From assembly GCA_030425505.1 (NCBI GenBank), contig JAUIAB010000017.1, positions 1 through 63,852 on the forward strand: DNA of 63,852 bases, read 5' to 3'. Positions 35,291-46,162 of the stretch are shown in pieces. Position 1 is the first letter of the stretch, and each line of letters opens with the position of its first letter. The notes beneath the pieces are model-generated. The model did not search any database. It saw nothing but the letters and a program-made list of their open reading frames with translations, and had not been told where the DNA came from. A program made the position numbers and the translations under genes. The DNA is from Bacteroidia bacterium. GTDB lineage: Bacteria; Bacteroidota; Bacteroidia; Cytophagales; Flammeovirgaceae.

Positions 35291-35968
35291 TTATTCTTTC
35301 TTATCTTCTTCACTGTTTGAGTCTTCTGCTTTTTTATCTGTTGAAATCTCTACTTCTTCTTGTGTTTCCTCTTCTACTATTTCTTCTTTAGCTTCAACAT
35401 TTTCCTCAGTACTACCTCCAGACTCTTTTGCATTTGTTTCTACAGTTTTTTCATTATCCAATTCAAGCACATCACTACTTGTACTTGCTGCATTTTCTGA
35501 TTTAGTATCTGTGCTTCCTTCTTCTGAAGCTTTAGTAGACTTACCACCCCTTTTTCTCCTTCTAGTTTTTCCTTTAGAACTAGTATCTCCTCCTTCTTTG
35601 ATTAAGTTATCATTATAATCTACCAACTCAATAATACACATTTCAGCATTATCACCTCTTCTTGCTCCAAGCCTTATTATTCTTGTATATCCCCCAGGAC
35701 GATTAAATACTTTTTCTGATATTCTATCAAAAAGCTCCTTGATAGCATCTTTGTTTTGGAGTTTGGCAAAAACTACTCTCCGAGAGTGAGAGCTATCGTT
35801 TTTTCCTTTTGATATGATAGGCTCTATGTATTTTCTTAAAGCTTTTGCTTTTGCGACTGTCGTTGTCACTCGCTTATTAAGTAGTAATGAGCTTGCCATG
35901 TTTGAAAGCATATGCCTTCTATGTGAAGCAGTTCTACTTAAATGGTTTATTTTCTTTCCGTGTCTCAT
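35291..35968 (-). CDS. rplQ: 50S ribosomal protein L17 with long acidic tail
   Basis: The first 120 residues are canonical L17 ([57 protein letters not shown]). A C-terminal tail of about 100 residues follows, first basic ([11 protein letters not shown]) and then very acidic ([20 protein letters not shown]), probably disordered. Such tails occur in Bacteroidota L17. It is the last gene of the cluster, 30 bp after rpoA and just ahead of the terminator. Confidence 0.96.
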   Translation of the reverse strand: MRHGKKINHLSRTASHRRHMLSNMASSLLLNKRVTTTVAKAKALRKYIEPIISKGKNDSSHSRRVVFAKLQNKDAIKELFDRISEKVFNRPGGYTRIIRLGARRGDNAEMCIIELVDYNDNLIKEGGDTSSKGKTRRRKRGGKSTKASEEGSTDTKSENAASTSSDVLELDNEKTVETNAKESGGSTEENVEAKEEIVEEETQEEVEISTDKKAEDSNSEEDKKE

Positions 35969-35998
35969 GATTCTATCTTCTACTTTAAGCTTTCATTA

Positions 35999-36988
35999 TT
36001 ATTCTTCATCTAATTTATACTTCGAAATATCCATTCCAAAGGAAAGGTTTTTCTCAGCAATTAATTGTTCTAGCTCTGTCAATGATTTTTTCCCAAAGTT
36101 TCTAAATTTCATCATATCAGAAATTTCTAAGCTAGCAAGGTCACCAAGTGTTCTTACATCTGCAGCTTTCAAACAATTGTAAGCTCTGACAGATAGATCT
36201 AAATCTGCAAGAGCTGTTTTAAGTAGCTTACGCATGTGCAAGAACTCCTCATCTATTGGAGTCTCTTCTATCACGTCGTCACTCTGGAATGCCATCGTCT
36301 GATCTGAAAATAGCATAAAGTGTTTTATCAAGATATTTGCAGCTCCTTTCAATGCTTCTTCAGGATGTATAGATCCATCTGTCTGTACATCTAAAGTCAA
36401 CTTCTCAAAGTCTGTTTTCTGCTCTACCCTAGTATTTTCAACACTGTACTTAACATTTTTTATTGGTGTATATATAGCATCCACTGGTATGTATCCAAGT
36501 GAATTATCTAAGTCTACACTTTCTTCAGCAGGCACATATCCTCTTCCTTTATTTATTGAAAGCTCAAGTTCAAATTCTTTTGAAGGATCTATGTGACAAA
36601 TAATTTTTTCAGGATTTAAAACCTCAAAGTCACTTGTAAACTCTTCTATATCTCCTGCCCTAAATATTTCTCTTCCATCAAAGTTTATGAGAATTTTGCT
36701 CACCTGACTTTCAGATATCTTCTTAAACCTTACCATTTTAAGATTTAATATAATATCTGTCACATCTTCAACAACACCTTCAATTGAAGTAAATTCATGC
36801 TGTACATTAGGAAACTTTACCCCTACTATCGCGTATCCTTCTAAAGAAGAAAGCAAAATCCTTCTAAATGCATTTCCAATGGTAACACCATATCCTCTTT
36901 CAAGTGGTTTAAATTCGAAGACTCCTTGGAAGTCATCTCCTTTTTCCATTACCACTTTTTCTGGCATTTGAAATGCTAATATTGACAT
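35999..36988 (-). CDS. rpoA: RNA polymerase alpha subunit
   Basis: A 329-residue alpha subunit, full length. The N-terminal dimerisation domain has [20 protein letters not shown] and [15 protein letters not shown]; the C-terminal domain has [20 protein letters not shown] and [14 protein letters not shown], the helix-hairpin-helix that contacts DNA and activators. It sits between rpsD and rplQ as usual. Confidence 0.98.
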   Translation of the reverse strand: MSILAFQMPEKVVMEKGDDFQGVFEFKPLERGYGVTIGNAFRRILLSSLEGYAIVGVKFPNVQHEFTSIEGVVEDVTDIILNLKMVRFKKISESQVSKILINFDGREIFRAGDIEEFTSDFEVLNPEKIICHIDPSKEFELELSINKGRGYVPAEESVDLDNSLGYIPVDAIYTPIKNVKYSVENTRVEQKTDFEKLTLDVQTDGSIHPEEALKGAANILIKHFMLFSDQTMAFQSDDVIEETPIDEEFLHMRKLLKTALADLDLSVRAYNCLKAADVRTLGDLASLEISDMMKFRNFGKKSLTELEQLIAEKNLSFGMDISKYKLDEE

Positions 36989-37032
36989 AATGCTATTGTT
37001 TTAACTTTAGTTTTTTATTTAAATTGACCTAA

Positions 37033-37638
37033 TTATTTTGAGTAAAGTTCAACTATTAGTTGTTCTTTTATGTTTTCTGGGATTTCAGAACGCTCAGGAA
37101 AGTTTAAGAACTTACCTACCATTAATGAACTGTCCCACTCTATCCAACTAAACCTACTTGACTGCTTGCCGCTAATGTTATTTTTTACAGCCTCAATGTC
37201 CTTGCTTTTCTCTCTTAAGCTGATTATATCACCAGGTTTCAAAGCATAAGAAGGGATATTTGCTGTCTTACCATTAACAGTTACGTGTTTGTGGCTAACT
37301 AATTGTCTTGCAGCTCTCCTAGTTGGAGCTATACCCAATCTATAAACTGTATTATCTAGCCTTGCCTCTAAAAACTTAAGAAGATTATCACCTGTAACTC
37401 CATGCTTTCCTGCAGCTTTTATAAACACGTTTCTAAATTGCTTTTCAAGAACTCCATAGGTGTACTTAGCTTTTTGTTTCTCTTTAAGCTGCATTGCATA
37501 CTCAGATTGCTTTCTTCTTCTGGTTTTTCCATGCTGCCCAGGAGGGTAATTTTTTTTCTTTAGTTCTTTACAAGGTCCAAAAATTGGATCATTAAATTTT
37601 CTTGCAATTTTTGACGTTGGTCCAGTATATCTAGCCAT
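37033..37638 (-). CDS. rpsD: 30S ribosomal protein S4
   Basis: A 201-residue primary 16S rRNA-binding protein. It has the N-terminal [20 protein letters not shown], the [20 protein letters not shown] helix and the S4 RNA-binding domain ([40 protein letters not shown]). No zinc cysteine knuckle is present at the N-terminus, so it is the zinc-free form. Confidence 0.97.
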   Translation of the reverse strand: MARYTGPTSKIARKFNDPIFGPCKELKKKNYPPGQHGKTRRRKQSEYAMQLKEKQKAKYTYGVLEKQFRNVFIKAAGKHGVTGDNLLKFLEARLDNTVYRLGIAPTRRAARQLVSHKHVTVNGKTANIPSYALKPGDIISLREKSKDIEAVKNNISGKQSSRFSWIEWDSSLMVGKFLNFPERSEIPENIKEQLIVELYSK

Positions 37639-37668
37639 CTCTCAACTCAATTCTTAAATTATATATAA

Positions 37669-38061
37669 TTAAACTCTTCTTCTTTTAGGTGGTCTACAAC
37701 CATTGTGCGGCATTGGTGTCACATCTCTGATAACACTCACTTCAATACCGTTATTCTGTATTGTCCTTATTGCAGACTCTCTACCTGCCCCAGGACCTTT
37801 TACAAAAACTTCTACTTTTCTAAGACCAAGCTCGTAAGCTACTCTAGCACAATCTTGTGCTGCTACTTGTGCAGCATAAGGTGTATTTTTCTTAGAACCT
37901 CTAAAACCCATTTTACCTGCAGAAGACCATGAAATAACTTGCCCCTCTTTATTTGTTATAGAGATTATTATGTTATTAAAGGTTGCCTTTATATGGACTT
38001 CCCCTAGAGATTCTACATGTACAACTCTCTTTTTTGCTTTATCTTTTCTCTTTTGAGCCAT
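37669..38061 (-). CDS. rpsK: 30S ribosomal protein S11
   Basis: A 130-residue platform protein with the canonical core: [20 protein letters not shown] strand, [39 protein letters not shown] and the basic tail [16 protein letters not shown]. It lies 25 bp after rpsM. Confidence 0.97.
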   Translation of the reverse strand: MAQKRKDKAKKRVVHVESLGEVHIKATFNNIIISITNKEGQVISWSSAGKMGFRGSKKNTPYAAQVAAQDCARVAYELGLRKVEVFVKGPGAGRESAIRTIQNNGIEVSVIRDVTPMPHNGCRPPKRRRV

Positions 38062-38086
38062 GATGCTTATCTTCTTTTAATTAATC

Positions 38087-38464
38087 TTATTTAGTAGCTT
38101 TTTTCTTGTTTGCTACTGTTTTTCTTTTTCCTTTTCTAGTCCTAGAGTTATTCTTAGTTCTCTGTCCTCTTACAGGCAACCCTTTTCTATGTCTAAGCCC
38201 TCTATAGCAACCAATATCCATTAACCGCTTTATACTTAGCTGCACCTCTGATTTAAGGCTACCTTCTATTTTATATTCGTTAGTGATTGTATCCCGAATA
38301 CTTTTAGATTCTTCATCCGTCCAATCCTTAACTTTTTTGTTAATATCTACTTTTGCCTTTTCTAAAATTTCTTTAGAAGATGCTCTTCCTATTCCATATA
38401 TATAGGTTAAAGCAATTATTCCTCTTTTATTATCTGGTAGATCTACACCTGCTATTCTAGCCAT
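38087..38464 (-). CDS. rpsM: 30S ribosomal protein S13
   Basis: A 125-residue head protein: [57 protein letters not shown] and a basic C-terminal tail ([20 protein letters not shown]) that contacts tRNA in the P site. It follows rpmJ by 11 bp. Confidence 0.97.
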   Translation of the reverse strand: MARIAGVDLPDNKRGIIALTYIYGIGRASSKEILEKAKVDINKKVKDWTDEESKSIRDTITNEYKIEGSLKSEVQLSIKRLMDIGCYRGLRHRKGLPVRGQRTKNNSRTRKGKRKTVANKKKATK

Positions 38465-38475
38465 TTCTCTTTATT

Positions 38476-38592
38476 TTATCCTTGTCTTTGTTTAAACTTT
38501 GGGTTCTTTTTATTAATCACATACACTTTGCCCTTCCTACGTATAATCTTACAATCTGTACTTCGCTTTTTTACTGAAGCTCTTACTTTCAT
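38476..38592 (-). CDS. rpmJ: 50S ribosomal protein L36
   Basis: A 38-residue ORF between infA and rpsM, found by translating the gap: [20 protein letters not shown], then [18 protein letters not shown]. It matches L36 throughout. Of the usual C3H zinc ligands only the cysteine at residue 14 remains; the others are replaced, so this is the zinc-free type. The position between infA and rpsM is the standard one. Confidence 0.95.
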   Translation of the reverse strand: MKVRASVKKRSTDCKIIRRKGKVYVINKKNPKFKQRQG

Positions 38593-38599
38593 AATCCTT

Positions 38600-38818
38600 T
38601 TATTTATATCTGTGTACTATTCTTCCTTTTGTCAAATCATATGGAGACATTTCAAGTCTTACTCTATCTCCTGGCAATATCTTAATATAATACATTCTCA
38701 TTTTGCCAGATATATGCGCTATTAACTGATGACCATTTTCTAGTTCTACTCTAAACATTGCATTTGATAGAGCTTCTACTATTGTACCATCTTGTACTAT
38801 ATTTGACTGCTTAGGCAT
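38600..38818 (-). CDS. infA: translation initiation factor IF-1
   Basis: A 72-residue OB-fold protein: [60 protein letters not shown]. It binds the A site of the 30S subunit. Its start overlaps the end of map by 8 bp and rpmJ follows at 7 bp. Confidence 0.97.
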   Translation of the reverse strand: MPKQSNIVQDGTIVEALSNAMFRVELENGHQLIAHISGKMRMYYIKILPGDRVRLEMSPYDLTKGRIVHRYK

Positions 38819-39596
38819 AATTTACGTTTTCTGACAATGCTTCTTCTATATATTTATAAGTAGTTAAAATCTCTGCTCCTGCTTCTGTTATAGCTACTGT
38901 ATGTTCAAAGTGAGCCGAATATTTTGAATCCTTTGTTCTAATAGTCCAACCGTCATCATCTTGATCCACATTTCTTTTGCCTAAATTAATCATTGGCTCA
39001 ATTGCTATCACCAATCCCTCTTGTAGCTTAACTCCTTTCCCCTTCTTACCAAAGTTAGGAACTTCTGGTTTTTCATGAAGCTCTTTTCCCAATCCATGAC
39101 CTACCAACTCTCGAACTACTGAAAACCCTTTGCTCTCAGCATAGTTTTGAACGGCAAAGCTAATATCTCCTATTCTATTTCCAATATTTGCCTGCTCAAT
39201 TCCTTTATATAATGCTTCTTTTGTTGCACTTAATAGTTCTTTAACGTTTTGGTCAACTTCGCCAATGCTATAAGTGAATGCACAATCAGCATGAAATCCA
39301 TCAAAGTAAACCCCTCCGTCAACTGAAACTATATCCCCTTCTTTAATTACATATTCGCCAGGTATTCCATGAACTACTACATCGTTTACAGAGATACATA
39401 AAGATGCTGGAAAACCTTGATAGTTAAGAAAAGATGGTTTTGCTTTATTGTCTAAAATGAATTCGTACGCTATTCTATCTAATGACTTAGTTGTAACACC
39501 CGGCTTGATATGCTTAGCAACTTCGCCATGTGCCATTCCAAGAATATCAGCACTCCTTTTAATTTTCGATATTTCCTCTCTTGTCTTCAATATCAT
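38811..39596 (-). CDS. map: methionine aminopeptidase, type I
   Basis: It removes the initiator methionine from new proteins. The 261 residues carry the pita-bread fold with five metal ligands: Asp pair in [19 protein letters not shown], His in [13 protein letters not shown], Glu in AIEPMINLG and Glu in [10 protein letters not shown]. It is located between secY (9 bp) and infA (8-bp overlap). Confidence 0.97.
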   Translation of the reverse strand: MILKTREEISKIKRSADILGMAHGEVAKHIKPGVTTKSLDRIAYEFILDNKAKPSFLNYQGFPASLCISVNDVVVHGIPGEYVIKEGDIVSVDGGVYFDGFHADCAFTYSIGEVDQNVKELLSATKEALYKGIEQANIGNRIGDISFAVQNYAESKGFSVVRELVGHGLGKELHEKPEVPNFGKKGKGVKLQEGLVIAIEPMINLGKRNVDQDDDGWTIRTKDSKYSAHFEHTVAITEAGAEILTTYKYIEEALSENVNYA

Positions 39597-39605
39597 TAGA
39601 TAAAA

Positions 39606-40925
39606 CTAAGCTACAGCAGCTACTGTTGACCTGCCTTTTACTTTTCCTGTTTTCATCATACCATCATAGTGCCTCATTAATAAATGCTCTTCTATTTTCT
39701 CAAGAATATCTAATATTACCCCAACTATGATTATCAATGAGGTCCCACCATAAAATTGAGCCATACCTTGAGTTACACCAAACTTGTACGCAAATGCAGG
39801 AAGAACGGCAACTACAGTTAGAAACAATGCTCCTGGTAAAGTTATTCTATCCAATACAGCACTTATAAACTGAGCTGTTGCACTACCAGGCTTTATTCCT
39901 GGGATAAACGCATTTTGCTTTTTGAGATTATCCGCAAGTTGTGTCGGGTTAATCACCAATGCTGTATAAAAAAATGTGAAGAATATAATTAGTAACGCAA
40001 ACGTGACATTGTAGGTAAGCGATGTAAAACTACTATACGATTGTTGTACCGATTTAGCAAAATCACTGGTTTCTGCCCAAAAGCCTGCGACTACCGCAGG
40101 AACAAACATTATAGACTGAGCAAAGATTATAGGCATAACATTAGCTAAATTTACTTTTAGCGGCAAGTAACTTCTCTTACCTTTAACCAAGCCTTTTCCA
40201 CTATTTGCCATTTGCCTGGCGTATTGTAGAGGAATTCTTCTTACTGCCTGTGTTAGAAGAACTATTCCCATAATTACAAATAGTAGAGCTAAGAATTCCA
40301 AGATGATTAATAGCAGCCCATTTGAACCTCTAGTTCTAAATTCACCAGCTATTGCTGATGGCAAACCAGAGATTATACCTACCATTATAAGTACAGATAT
40401 GCCATTGCTTAAACCCTTATCAGTAATTTTCTCTCCCAACCACATTGCAAAAATTGTCCCTGTAGTCAAAATAACTGTAGACATTATCGTAAACAAAGTT
40501 CTATCAATAACTATCGCTTCTGCTGGTATATAAGAAGCTATATAACCTGCAGTTTGGCCAACTGCTATCAATACTGTTAACGCCCTAGTTATCTGGTTCA
40601 TTTTCTTCGTACCAGATTCCCCTTCTCTCTGTAAACGTTGAAAGTAAGGAGTAACTGTTCCCATCAACTGTATAATAATGGATGCCGATATGTATGGCAT
40701 GATTCCCAATGCAAATACTGAAGCTCTGTTAAATGCCCCTCCAAGAAATACATTCACGAAATCCAATATCCCAGATGAATTACCTACCAATTTTGAAGGA
40801 TCTACTCCAGGTAATATTACGAAACTTCCCAGTCTGTATATAGCCACGAAGAACAAAGTATGGTATAACTTTGTTCTTAGCTCTTCAATTGAGAAAATAT
40901 TTTTTATAGTATTAAAAAACTTCAT
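39606..40925 (-). CDS. secY: preprotein translocase subunit SecY
   Basis: The channel-forming subunit of the Sec translocon, 439 residues, ten membrane helices. Family marks: FVILPGVDPSKLVGN plug region, GIMPYISASIIIQLMGTVTP, the cytoplasmic loop RRIPLQYARQM, and the C-terminal RHYDGMMKTGKVKGRS. Gene order rplO-secY-map is the usual Bacteroidota one; adenylate kinase is not between secY and map. Confidence 0.98.
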   Translation of the reverse strand: MKFFNTIKNIFSIEELRTKLYHTLFFVAIYRLGSFVILPGVDPSKLVGNSSGILDFVNVFLGGAFNRASVFALGIMPYISASIIIQLMGTVTPYFQRLQREGESGTKKMNQITRALTVLIAVGQTAGYIASYIPAEAIVIDRTLFTIMSTVILTTGTIFAMWLGEKITDKGLSNGISVLIMVGIISGLPSAIAGEFRTRGSNGLLLIILEFLALLFVIMGIVLLTQAVRRIPLQYARQMANSGKGLVKGKRSYLPLKVNLANVMPIIFAQSIMFVPAVVAGFWAETSDFAKSVQQSYSSFTSLTYNVTFALLIIFFTFFYTALVINPTQLADNLKKQNAFIPGIKPGSATAQFISAVLDRITLPGALFLTVVAVLPAFAYKFGVTQGMAQFYGGTSLIIIVGVILDILEKIEEHLLMRHYDGMMKTGKVKGRSTVAAVA

Positions 40926-40952
40926 TACAGAAGGTTTATCTTTTTTAATTTC

Positions 40953-41402
40953 TTATTCAATCACTGTAACCTTGCCCCCAACCTTTTCTATTTTTTCCTT
41001 AGCCTTTTTAGAAAAAGCGTGTGCACTAACTTCTAATGCCAAATTTAACTCTCCATCACTAAGAATCTTAAGTTTATTATTTTTTCTCAAAATTCTAAGA
41101 CTTCTTAAAAAGCTTTCATCAAAAACACTAGAAGGATTTTTTTCACTTAGCTTTTGTAAGTTACTTAAGTTTAAAACTGTATAAACTTGTTGATTTGGGT
41201 TCTTAAAACCAAATTTAGGCACTCTTCTTTGAAGTGGCATTTGCCCCCCCTCAAAACCTAATTTTGTTTTATAACCTGATCTTGATTTGGCTCCTTTGTG
41301 TCCTCGTGTTGATGTCCCTCCTCTTCCAGAACCTTGTCCACGACCTATTCTCTTTTTAGATTTTATGGATCCTTGCTTAGGTTTTAAACTATGTAATTTC
41401 AT
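40953..41402 (-). CDS. rplO: 50S ribosomal protein L15
   Basis: A 149-residue protein with the Gly/Arg-rich N-terminus [20 protein letters not shown] and [20 protein letters not shown], then the globular C-terminal part. It follows rpmD by 6 bp. Confidence 0.97.
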   Translation of the reverse strand: MKLHSLKPKQGSIKSKKRIGRGQGSGRGGTSTRGHKGAKSRSGYKTKLGFEGGQMPLQRRVPKFGFKNPNQQVYTVLNLSNLQKLSEKNPSSVFDESFLRSLRILRKNNKLKILSDGELNLALEVSAHAFSKKAKEKIEKVGGKVTVIE

Positions 41403-41408
41403 CTCTTT

Positions 41409-41591
41409 TTATTTAACCTCTTCCACTTCAATTAAATGAGAAACTTTAGCTATCATTCCCTTCAAACTTGGTGACATTTCATAAACTGCGGTTCTATTTA
41501 TTTTACCCAGTCCTAATGCCTCTATCGTTCTTTTCTGCGATGAAGGTCTTTTTATTGTACTTCTTACTTGAGTAACTCTTACTTTTGTCAT
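41409..41591 (-). CDS. rpmD: 50S ribosomal protein L30
   Basis: A 60-residue protein from the ATG at 41591: MTKVRVTQVRSTIKRPSSQK, LGLGKINRTAVYEMSPSLKG. An ATG four codons earlier (41603) would overlap rpsE by 8 bp; the later start fits the usual L30 length and leaves a 4-bp gap, but both are possible. Confidence 0.93.
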   Translation of the reverse strand: MTKVRVTQVRSTIKRPSSQKRTIEALGLGKINRTAVYEMSPSLKGMIAKVSHLIEVEEVK

Positions 41592-41595
41592 TTTT

Positions 41596-42108
41596 TTATC
41601 CATTAAAAACCAAGTCCATACTTACTCCTCTTTGTTGAGAAACACGTCTAGGATCTCTTAATTTAAGAAGTGCATCAAATGTTGCCTTTACTACATTATG
41701 CGGGTTTGACGAACCTTTCGACTTTGACAATACGTTAGAAATCCCTGCTGATTCTAATACTGCTCTCATCGCTCCACCTGCAATAACTCCTGTTCCTTTA
41801 GCTGCAGGCTTTATAAGAACTAACCCTCCACTATACTTACCTAACATCTCGTGAGGTATTGTTTCGTTTATAATAGGAACTTGAATTAAATTCTTTTTTG
41901 CATCATCTACTCCCTTGCTGATAGCATCCGTTACTTCATTTGCTTTCCCTAAACCATATCCTACTATCCCTTTTTCATCACCTACTACAACAATTGCAGA
42001 AAAACTAAACCTTCTACCTCCTTTTACTACTTTAGCAACCCTTTTTATTGCTACCACTTTTTCTTTAAGGTCTATTTCACTTGCTTTTATTTTCTCTCTA
42101 TTAAACAT
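41596..42108 (-). CDS. rpsE: 30S ribosomal protein S5
   Basis: A 170-residue protein with the double-stranded-RNA-binding-like N-domain ([40 protein letters not shown]) and the C-domain ([40 protein letters not shown]). It lies between rplR and rpmD. Confidence 0.97.
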   Translation of the reverse strand: MFNREKIKASEIDLKEKVVAIKRVAKVVKGGRRFSFSAIVVVGDEKGIVGYGLGKANEVTDAISKGVDDAKKNLIQVPIINETIPHEMLGKYSGGLVLIKPAAKGTGVIAGGAMRAVLESAGISNVLSKSKGSSNPHNVVKATFDALLKLRDPRRVSQQRGVSMDLVFNG

Positions 42109-42127
42109 TGTAACTAAAGTTAATTCT

Positions 42128-42478
42128 TTAAAATTCTATACCTGCTTCTCTTACTCCTTCAGCTAGGGACTTAATCTTTCCATGGTATAAGTAACCATTT
42201 CTATCAAATACTACTTTACTCACACCAGCTTCCTTAACTTTTTTACCAAACTCAACCCCTACCTTTTTGGATAAGTCCATATTAGTGCTTTTACCCTTTT
42301 TAACTTTAGTTGAGCTTAGACTCACTAAAGTTTCACTCTTATCATCATCTATAAGCTGCACAAATAAAGAAGAGTTGCTTCTAAATACACTTAACCTAGG
42401 TCTTTCACTTGTTCCGTGCATTTTTTTTCGCACTCTATATTTTATTTTCTTCCTTCTTTTTGCTTTATCTAATGCCAT
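42128..42478 (-). CDS. rplR: 50S ribosomal protein L18
   Basis: A 116-residue 5S rRNA-binding protein: [60 protein letters not shown]. It follows rplF by 34 bp. Confidence 0.97.
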   Translation of the reverse strand: MALDKAKRRKKIKYRVRKKMHGTSERPRLSVFRSNSSLFVQLIDDDKSETLVSLSSTKVKKGKSTNMDLSKKVGVEFGKKVKEAGVSKVVFDRNGYLYHGKIKSLAEGVREAGIEF

Positions 42479-42512
42479 TGTCCGTTTATATTACTGCACT
42501 CTATACTTAAAA

Positions 42513-43064
42513 CTATTTACTTGCCTGCTTACCGGCTTTCTTTCTAACATGCTCACCAACTACTCTCACCCCTTTTCCTTTGTATGGCTCCGTCTTTCTA
42601 AGAGATTTAAGTTGAGCTGCTACATGACCAACTAATTGTTTGTCAATTCCCTCCAAATGGATTGTTGGATTCTGCCCTTTTTTCATTTCGGTAGAGACAC
42701 TTAATCCTTCAGGAACCTGAAACCAAATTAGGTGAGAATACCCTAAATTTAGGTTTAATATATTCCCTTTGTTTTCAGCTTTAAAACCCACACCAATTAA
42801 TTCTAAAGATACCTTATACCCCTCTGTAACTCCTTGAATCATATTAGCTATTAAAGAACGGTAAAGACCATGCAATGCTCTATCTTTCTTTTGTTCTGAA
42901 GCTCTTTCTAGGATTACTTTATCTTCTTCAACAGCCAGTTTCACTTCCTCTTTCATCTCTTGCTTTAAAGTTCCCTTAGGTCCTTCTACCTGAACTACAT
43001 TTCCAGAAGTCTGAACTTTTACTCCCTGAGGAATATCTATTGGTTTTTTACCTATTCTTGACAT
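42513..43064 (-). CDS. rplF: 50S ribosomal protein L6
   Basis: A 183-residue two-domain protein: MSRIGKKPIDIPQGVKVQTS, VEGPKGTLKQEM, then LELIGVGFKAENKGNILNLN and RKTEPYKGKGVRVVGEHVRK near the C-terminus. It follows rpsH by 12 bp. Confidence 0.97.
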   Translation of the reverse strand: MSRIGKKPIDIPQGVKVQTSGNVVQVEGPKGTLKQEMKEEVKLAVEEDKVILERASEQKKDRALHGLYRSLIANMIQGVTEGYKVSLELIGVGFKAENKGNILNLNLGYSHLIWFQVPEGLSVSTEMKKGQNPTIHLEGIDKQLVGHVAAQLKSLRKTEPYKGKGVRVVGEHVRKKAGKQASK

Positions 43065-43076
43065 CTTTTCTACTTT

Positions 43077-43481
43077 TTAATAAATGTAACACAAAACTTC
43101 CCCTCCAATATTAAATTTCCTTGCCTCTTTATCTGTCATCACCCCTTTAGATGTAGAAATTATTGCTATACCTAAACCGTTTATCACTCTTGGTAAAACA
43201 TCTTTTCCAACATATTTTCTAAGCCCTGGTCTACTCACTCTCTCCAAATGCAATATCGCTGATTCCCTTGTTGCAGGATTATATTTCAAAGCAATTTTAA
43301 TTATTCCCTGAGGGTTACCAGACTCTTCAAATTTGTACCCTCTTATATAACCTTTTTCATGGAGTACTTTTGTAATACTCTTTTTCAAATTAGAAGCTGG
43401 AATCTCAACTATTCTTTTGTTAGCCAAAATAGCATTTCGAACTCTAGTCAAATAATCAGCTACTGGATCTGTTATGTTCAT
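43077..43481 (-). CDS. rpsH: 30S ribosomal protein S8
   Basis: A 134-residue protein: TDPVADYLTRVRNAILANKR, IPASNLKKSITKVLHEKGYI, LERVSRPGLRKYVG and ending GVMTDKEARKFNIGGEVLCY. It lies between rpsN and rplF. Confidence 0.97.
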   Translation of the reverse strand: MNITDPVADYLTRVRNAILANKRIVEIPASNLKKSITKVLHEKGYIRGYKFEESGNPQGIIKIALKYNPATRESAILHLERVSRPGLRKYVGKDVLPRVINGLGIAIISTSKGVMTDKEARKFNIGGEVLCYIY

Positions 43482-43497
43482 GTCTTTATTATTTCTA

Positions 43498-43767
43498 TTA
43501 CCAACTTGCTTTTTTTACTCCTGGTATTTTACCTTGAGCAGCTAATTCTCTAAACAAAACTCTAGAAATACCAAATTTTCTCATGTATCCTTTTGGCCTT
43601 CCAGTTATTTTACATCTATTATGCAGTCTTACTTTAGAAGAGTTTTTTGGCAACTTATCTAATGTTTGCCAATCCCCCTTTGCTTTAAGCTCTTTTCTTT
43701 TCTCAGAATATTTTTCTACTAGCTTTTCTCTTTTCCTTTCTCTAGCTTTTATTGACTCTTTTGCCAT
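43498..43767 (-). CDS. rpsN: 30S ribosomal protein S14 (zinc-free form)
   Basis: An 89-residue S14: [60 protein letters not shown]. Only one cysteine is present and no CxxC pair, so it is the longer zinc-independent type. It follows rplE by 9 bp. Confidence 0.97.
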   Translation of the reverse strand: MAKESIKARERKREKLVEKYSEKRKELKAKGDWQTLDKLPKNSSKVRLHNRCKITGRPKGYMRKFGISRVLFRELAAQGKIPGVKKASW

Positions 43768-43776
43768 ACTCTTTTT

Positions 43777-44322
43777 TTATGATTTAAAAGGCATTCCAAA
43801 TAATTTAAGTAGCGCTAACGCTTCTTCATCTGTTCTTGCAGATGTAACAAATGTGATATCCATTCCCGATATTTTTTTAACTTTGTCAATAGATATCTCA
43901 GGGAATATTATTTGCTCTTGTACCCCAAAGGTATAGTTACCTCTTCCATCAAAACTCTTATCATTAATTCCTCTGAAATCTCTAACCCTAGGCAATACTA
44001 CAGTAGTAAACCTTTCAAGAAAGTCATACATTTTATTTCCCCTAAGTGTCACCCTAGCTCCTATAGGCATGCCTTCTCTCAACTTGAAATTAGAGATTGA
44101 CTTTTTAGAATACGTCGGGACTGCTTTCTGTCCTGTAATTAGCGTAAGCTCTTCTATTCCTGTGTCAATCAACTTTTTATCAGCTACAGCTGCACCAATT
44201 CCTTTATTGATACTTATTTTTTCAAGCTTAGGAACCTGCATAACTGTTTTATAGCTAAATTTATCTTTAAGCTGACCTACTATCTCGTTCAGATATTTTT
44301 CTTTTAACCTCGGCTTATTCAT
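43777..44322 (-). CDS. rplE: 50S ribosomal protein L5
   Basis: A 181-residue 5S rRNA-binding protein: [79 protein letters not shown]. Its start shares one base with the stop of rplX (TAATG), a coupled arrangement. Confidence 0.97.
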   Translation of the reverse strand: MNKPRLKEKYLNEIVGQLKDKFSYKTVMQVPKLEKISINKGIGAAVADKKLIDTGIEELTLITGQKAVPTYSKKSISNFKLREGMPIGARVTLRGNKMYDFLERFTTVVLPRVRDFRGINDKSFDGRGNYTFGVQEQIIFPEISIDKVKKISGMDITFVTSARTDEEALALLKLFGMPFKS

Positions 44323-44654
44323 TAGTCTATAAATTCATTTGTTTTCCTAGAGTAGCGCTTCAGCTTTCCATTCTTATCTTCTTTTCTCCCAACCTTGGTT
44401 GGCTTCCCACTTTTTGGATCTAAAAGCACTATATTACTTATGTGGATTGGAGCTTCCATTTTATTAACTCCTCCTTCAGGATTCTTCGCACTTGGCTTTA
44501 TATGTCTTGTCACCAAATTAACACCTTCAATTATTGCTCTATTTTTTTCAACTAAGACTTTAACTACCTGACCTTCCTGACCTTTATTGTTTCCAGCAAT
44601 AACTCTTACTTTATCCCCCTTTTTTATTTTAAGCTTTACTTTATTTTCCATCAC
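44322..44654 (-). CDS. rplX: 50S ribosomal protein L24
   Basis: A 110-residue KOW protein: [60 protein letters not shown]. Its stop overlaps the rplE start by one base. Confidence 0.97.
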   Translation of the reverse strand: MMENKVKLKIKKGDKVRVIAGNNKGQEGQVVKVLVEKNRAIIEGVNLVTRHIKPSAKNPEGGVNKMEAPIHISNIVLLDPKSGKPTKVGRKEDKNGKLKRYSRKTNEFID

Positions 44655-44674
44655 ATTCTTAAAAATAAACTACC

Positions 44675-45043
44675 CTATAAAACCTCTGGCGCCAATGAAA
44701 CAATTTTCATAAACTGCTTTTCCCTCAGCTCTCGTGCAACTGGACCAAAAATCCTTGTTCCCCTTGGCTCATCACTAGCATTTAACAAAACTGCCGCATT
44801 ATCCTCAAACCTTATGTAAGAACCATCTTTTCTTCTAACCTCCTTTTTAGTTCTAACAACAACAGCTTTGGATACTGTACCTTTTTTAAGATTACTTGAT
44901 GATATCGCTGACTTTACAGTTACAATAATTTTATCTCCCACTGTTGCACTTCTTTTCTTGGTACCACCAAGCACTCTAATGCAAAGCACTTCCTTGGCCC
45001 CACTATTATCTGCTACACTTAGTCTTGATTCTTGTTGAACCAT
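44675..45043 (-). CDS. rplN: 50S ribosomal protein L14
   Basis: A 122-residue protein: [60 protein letters not shown] and ending [15 protein letters not shown]. It follows rpsQ by 17 bp. Confidence 0.97.
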   Translation of the reverse strand: MVQQESRLSVADNSGAKEVLCIRVLGGTKKRSATVGDKIIVTVKSAISSSNLKKGTVSKAVVVRTKKEVRRKDGSYIRFEDNAAVLLNASDEPRGTRIFGPVARELREKQFMKIVSLAPEVL

Positions 45044-45060
45044 TTTTTTATTATTTTATT

Positions 45061-45324
45061 TTATTTTGCTTTTTCTAATATTTCAACCAACCTCCAACGC
45101 TTGTTCTTGCTTAGCGGTCTCGTTTCCATAACTCTTACTGTATCACCAATATGAGCTTGACCTTCCGCATCATGCGCCATGAATTTTTTATTCTTTTTCA
45201 TGAACTTACCATACATTAGATGCTTCACTTTTCTCTCTACAGAAACTACAATTGTAGACTGCATTTTGTCACTAACCACCAACCCAATTCTTTCTTTTCG
45301 CTTACCTCTAGTCTTATTTTCCAT
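45061..45324 (-). CDS. rpsQ: 30S ribosomal protein S17
   Basis: An 87-residue OB-fold protein: [60 protein letters not shown]. It follows rpmC by 8 bp. Confidence 0.97.
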   Translation of the reverse strand: MENKTRGKRKERIGLVVSDKMQSTIVVSVERKVKHLMYGKFMKKNKKFMAHDAEGQAHIGDTVRVMETRPLSKNKRWRLVEILEKAK

Positions 45325-45332
45325 AAAGCTAA

Positions 45333-45647
45333 TTAACTATTTTGCCCTAATATTTTCTTTAATTTAAGAAGGCTAAGACCATGAATTCTTTCCTGGGCAA
45401 GAAATTCACGAGCGTTATCCTCTGTAACATTATTTTCTTTGACTTTTTTCTGGACTTCTCCTAAAAACCTTTGATGAAGTTCTGTCTTAAGTCTTGCTAA
45501 AAACCTTCTAAGGTCCTTTATCCTCAAAGGGTTTTCAATATCTGTAGTAACATGAGCAAACTTCAAAGCTTGTAACTCTTTACTTGTAGTTGCAATCTTG
45601 CTTTCCAGATCTTCTTTTGTTAATGCTCTTATTTCTTGGCTTTTCAT
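45333..45647 (-). CDS. rpmC: 50S ribosomal protein L29 with C-terminal extension
   Basis: The first 65 residues are a normal L29 ([40 protein letters not shown]). The protein continues for about 40 more residues ([40 protein letters not shown]), giving 104 in place of the usual 60-70. The extension has protein-like composition and keeps the reading frame to 8 bp before rpsQ. L29 lies at the polypeptide exit tunnel, so the extra helix could reach nascent chains or rRNA; that is inference. Confidence 0.94.
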   Translation of the reverse strand: MKSQEIRALTKEDLESKIATTSKELQALKFAHVTTDIENPLRIKDLRRFLARLKTELHQRFLGEVQKKVKENNVTEDNAREFLAQERIHGLSLLKLKKILGQNS

Positions 45648-45650
45648 TTT

Positions 45651-46070
45651 CTAACCTACGTAATCAGGTCTTACAACAAACTTTAATTTAATTGGAAGCT
45701 TCTGAGCAGCTAATCGCAGTGCTTCTTGCGCCACCTCCATTGATACTCCATCAATTTCAAAAAGGATTGTCCCTGGCTTTACTACTGCAACCCAGTACTC
45801 TGGTGCTCCTTTACCTTTACCCATTCTAACTTCAGCAGGTTTTTTTGTAACAGGCTTATCTGGAAAAATCCTTATCCAAACCTGCCCTTCTCTTTTCATA
45901 TATCTGGTAACGGCTATCCTTGCTGCTTCTATTTGCCTAGAAGTAATCCAAGCAGATGTTAAAGCCTTAATACCAAAGCTTCCAAAAGAAATTTTGTGCC
46001 CTCTTTGAGCTAACCCTTTAACTCTTCCTTTTTGCCTTTTTCTAAATTTTGTTCTTTTTGGTTGTAGCAT
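45651..46070 (-). CDS. rplP: 50S ribosomal protein L16
   Basis: A 139-residue protein: [60 protein letters not shown]. It is the first gene of the cluster here; rpsC, rplV, rpsS and the other S10-operon genes that normally precede it are absent, so it should carry the promoter. Confidence 0.97.
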   Translation of the reverse strand: MLQPKRTKFRKRQKGRVKGLAQRGHKISFGSFGIKALTSAWITSRQIEAARIAVTRYMKREGQVWIRIFPDKPVTKKPAEVRMGKGKGAPEYWVAVVKPGTILFEIDGVSMEVAQEALRLAAQKLPIKLKFVVRPDYVG

Positions 46071-46099
46071 ATCTTCGCTCTATCTAAAAAAACGGACTG

Positions 46100-46130
46100 C
46101 GAAAATAGTAATTATTATCTATAATTCAAT
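46100..46130 (-). promoter_or_regulatory. candidate promoter of the rplP-rplQ cluster
   Basis: On the minus strand ATTG (46130-46127), a 19-bp spacer and TATTTTCG (46107-46100) resemble the Bacteroidota TTTG-N19-TAnnTTTG promoter with one mismatch in each box. The -7 box is 30 bp before the rplP start, in a 92-bp gap, where a promoter is needed because the S10 genes are missing. Confidence 0.4.
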
Positions 46131-46162
46131 CGTTTTTTTAGAATTATTTTCAATTAATTTAT

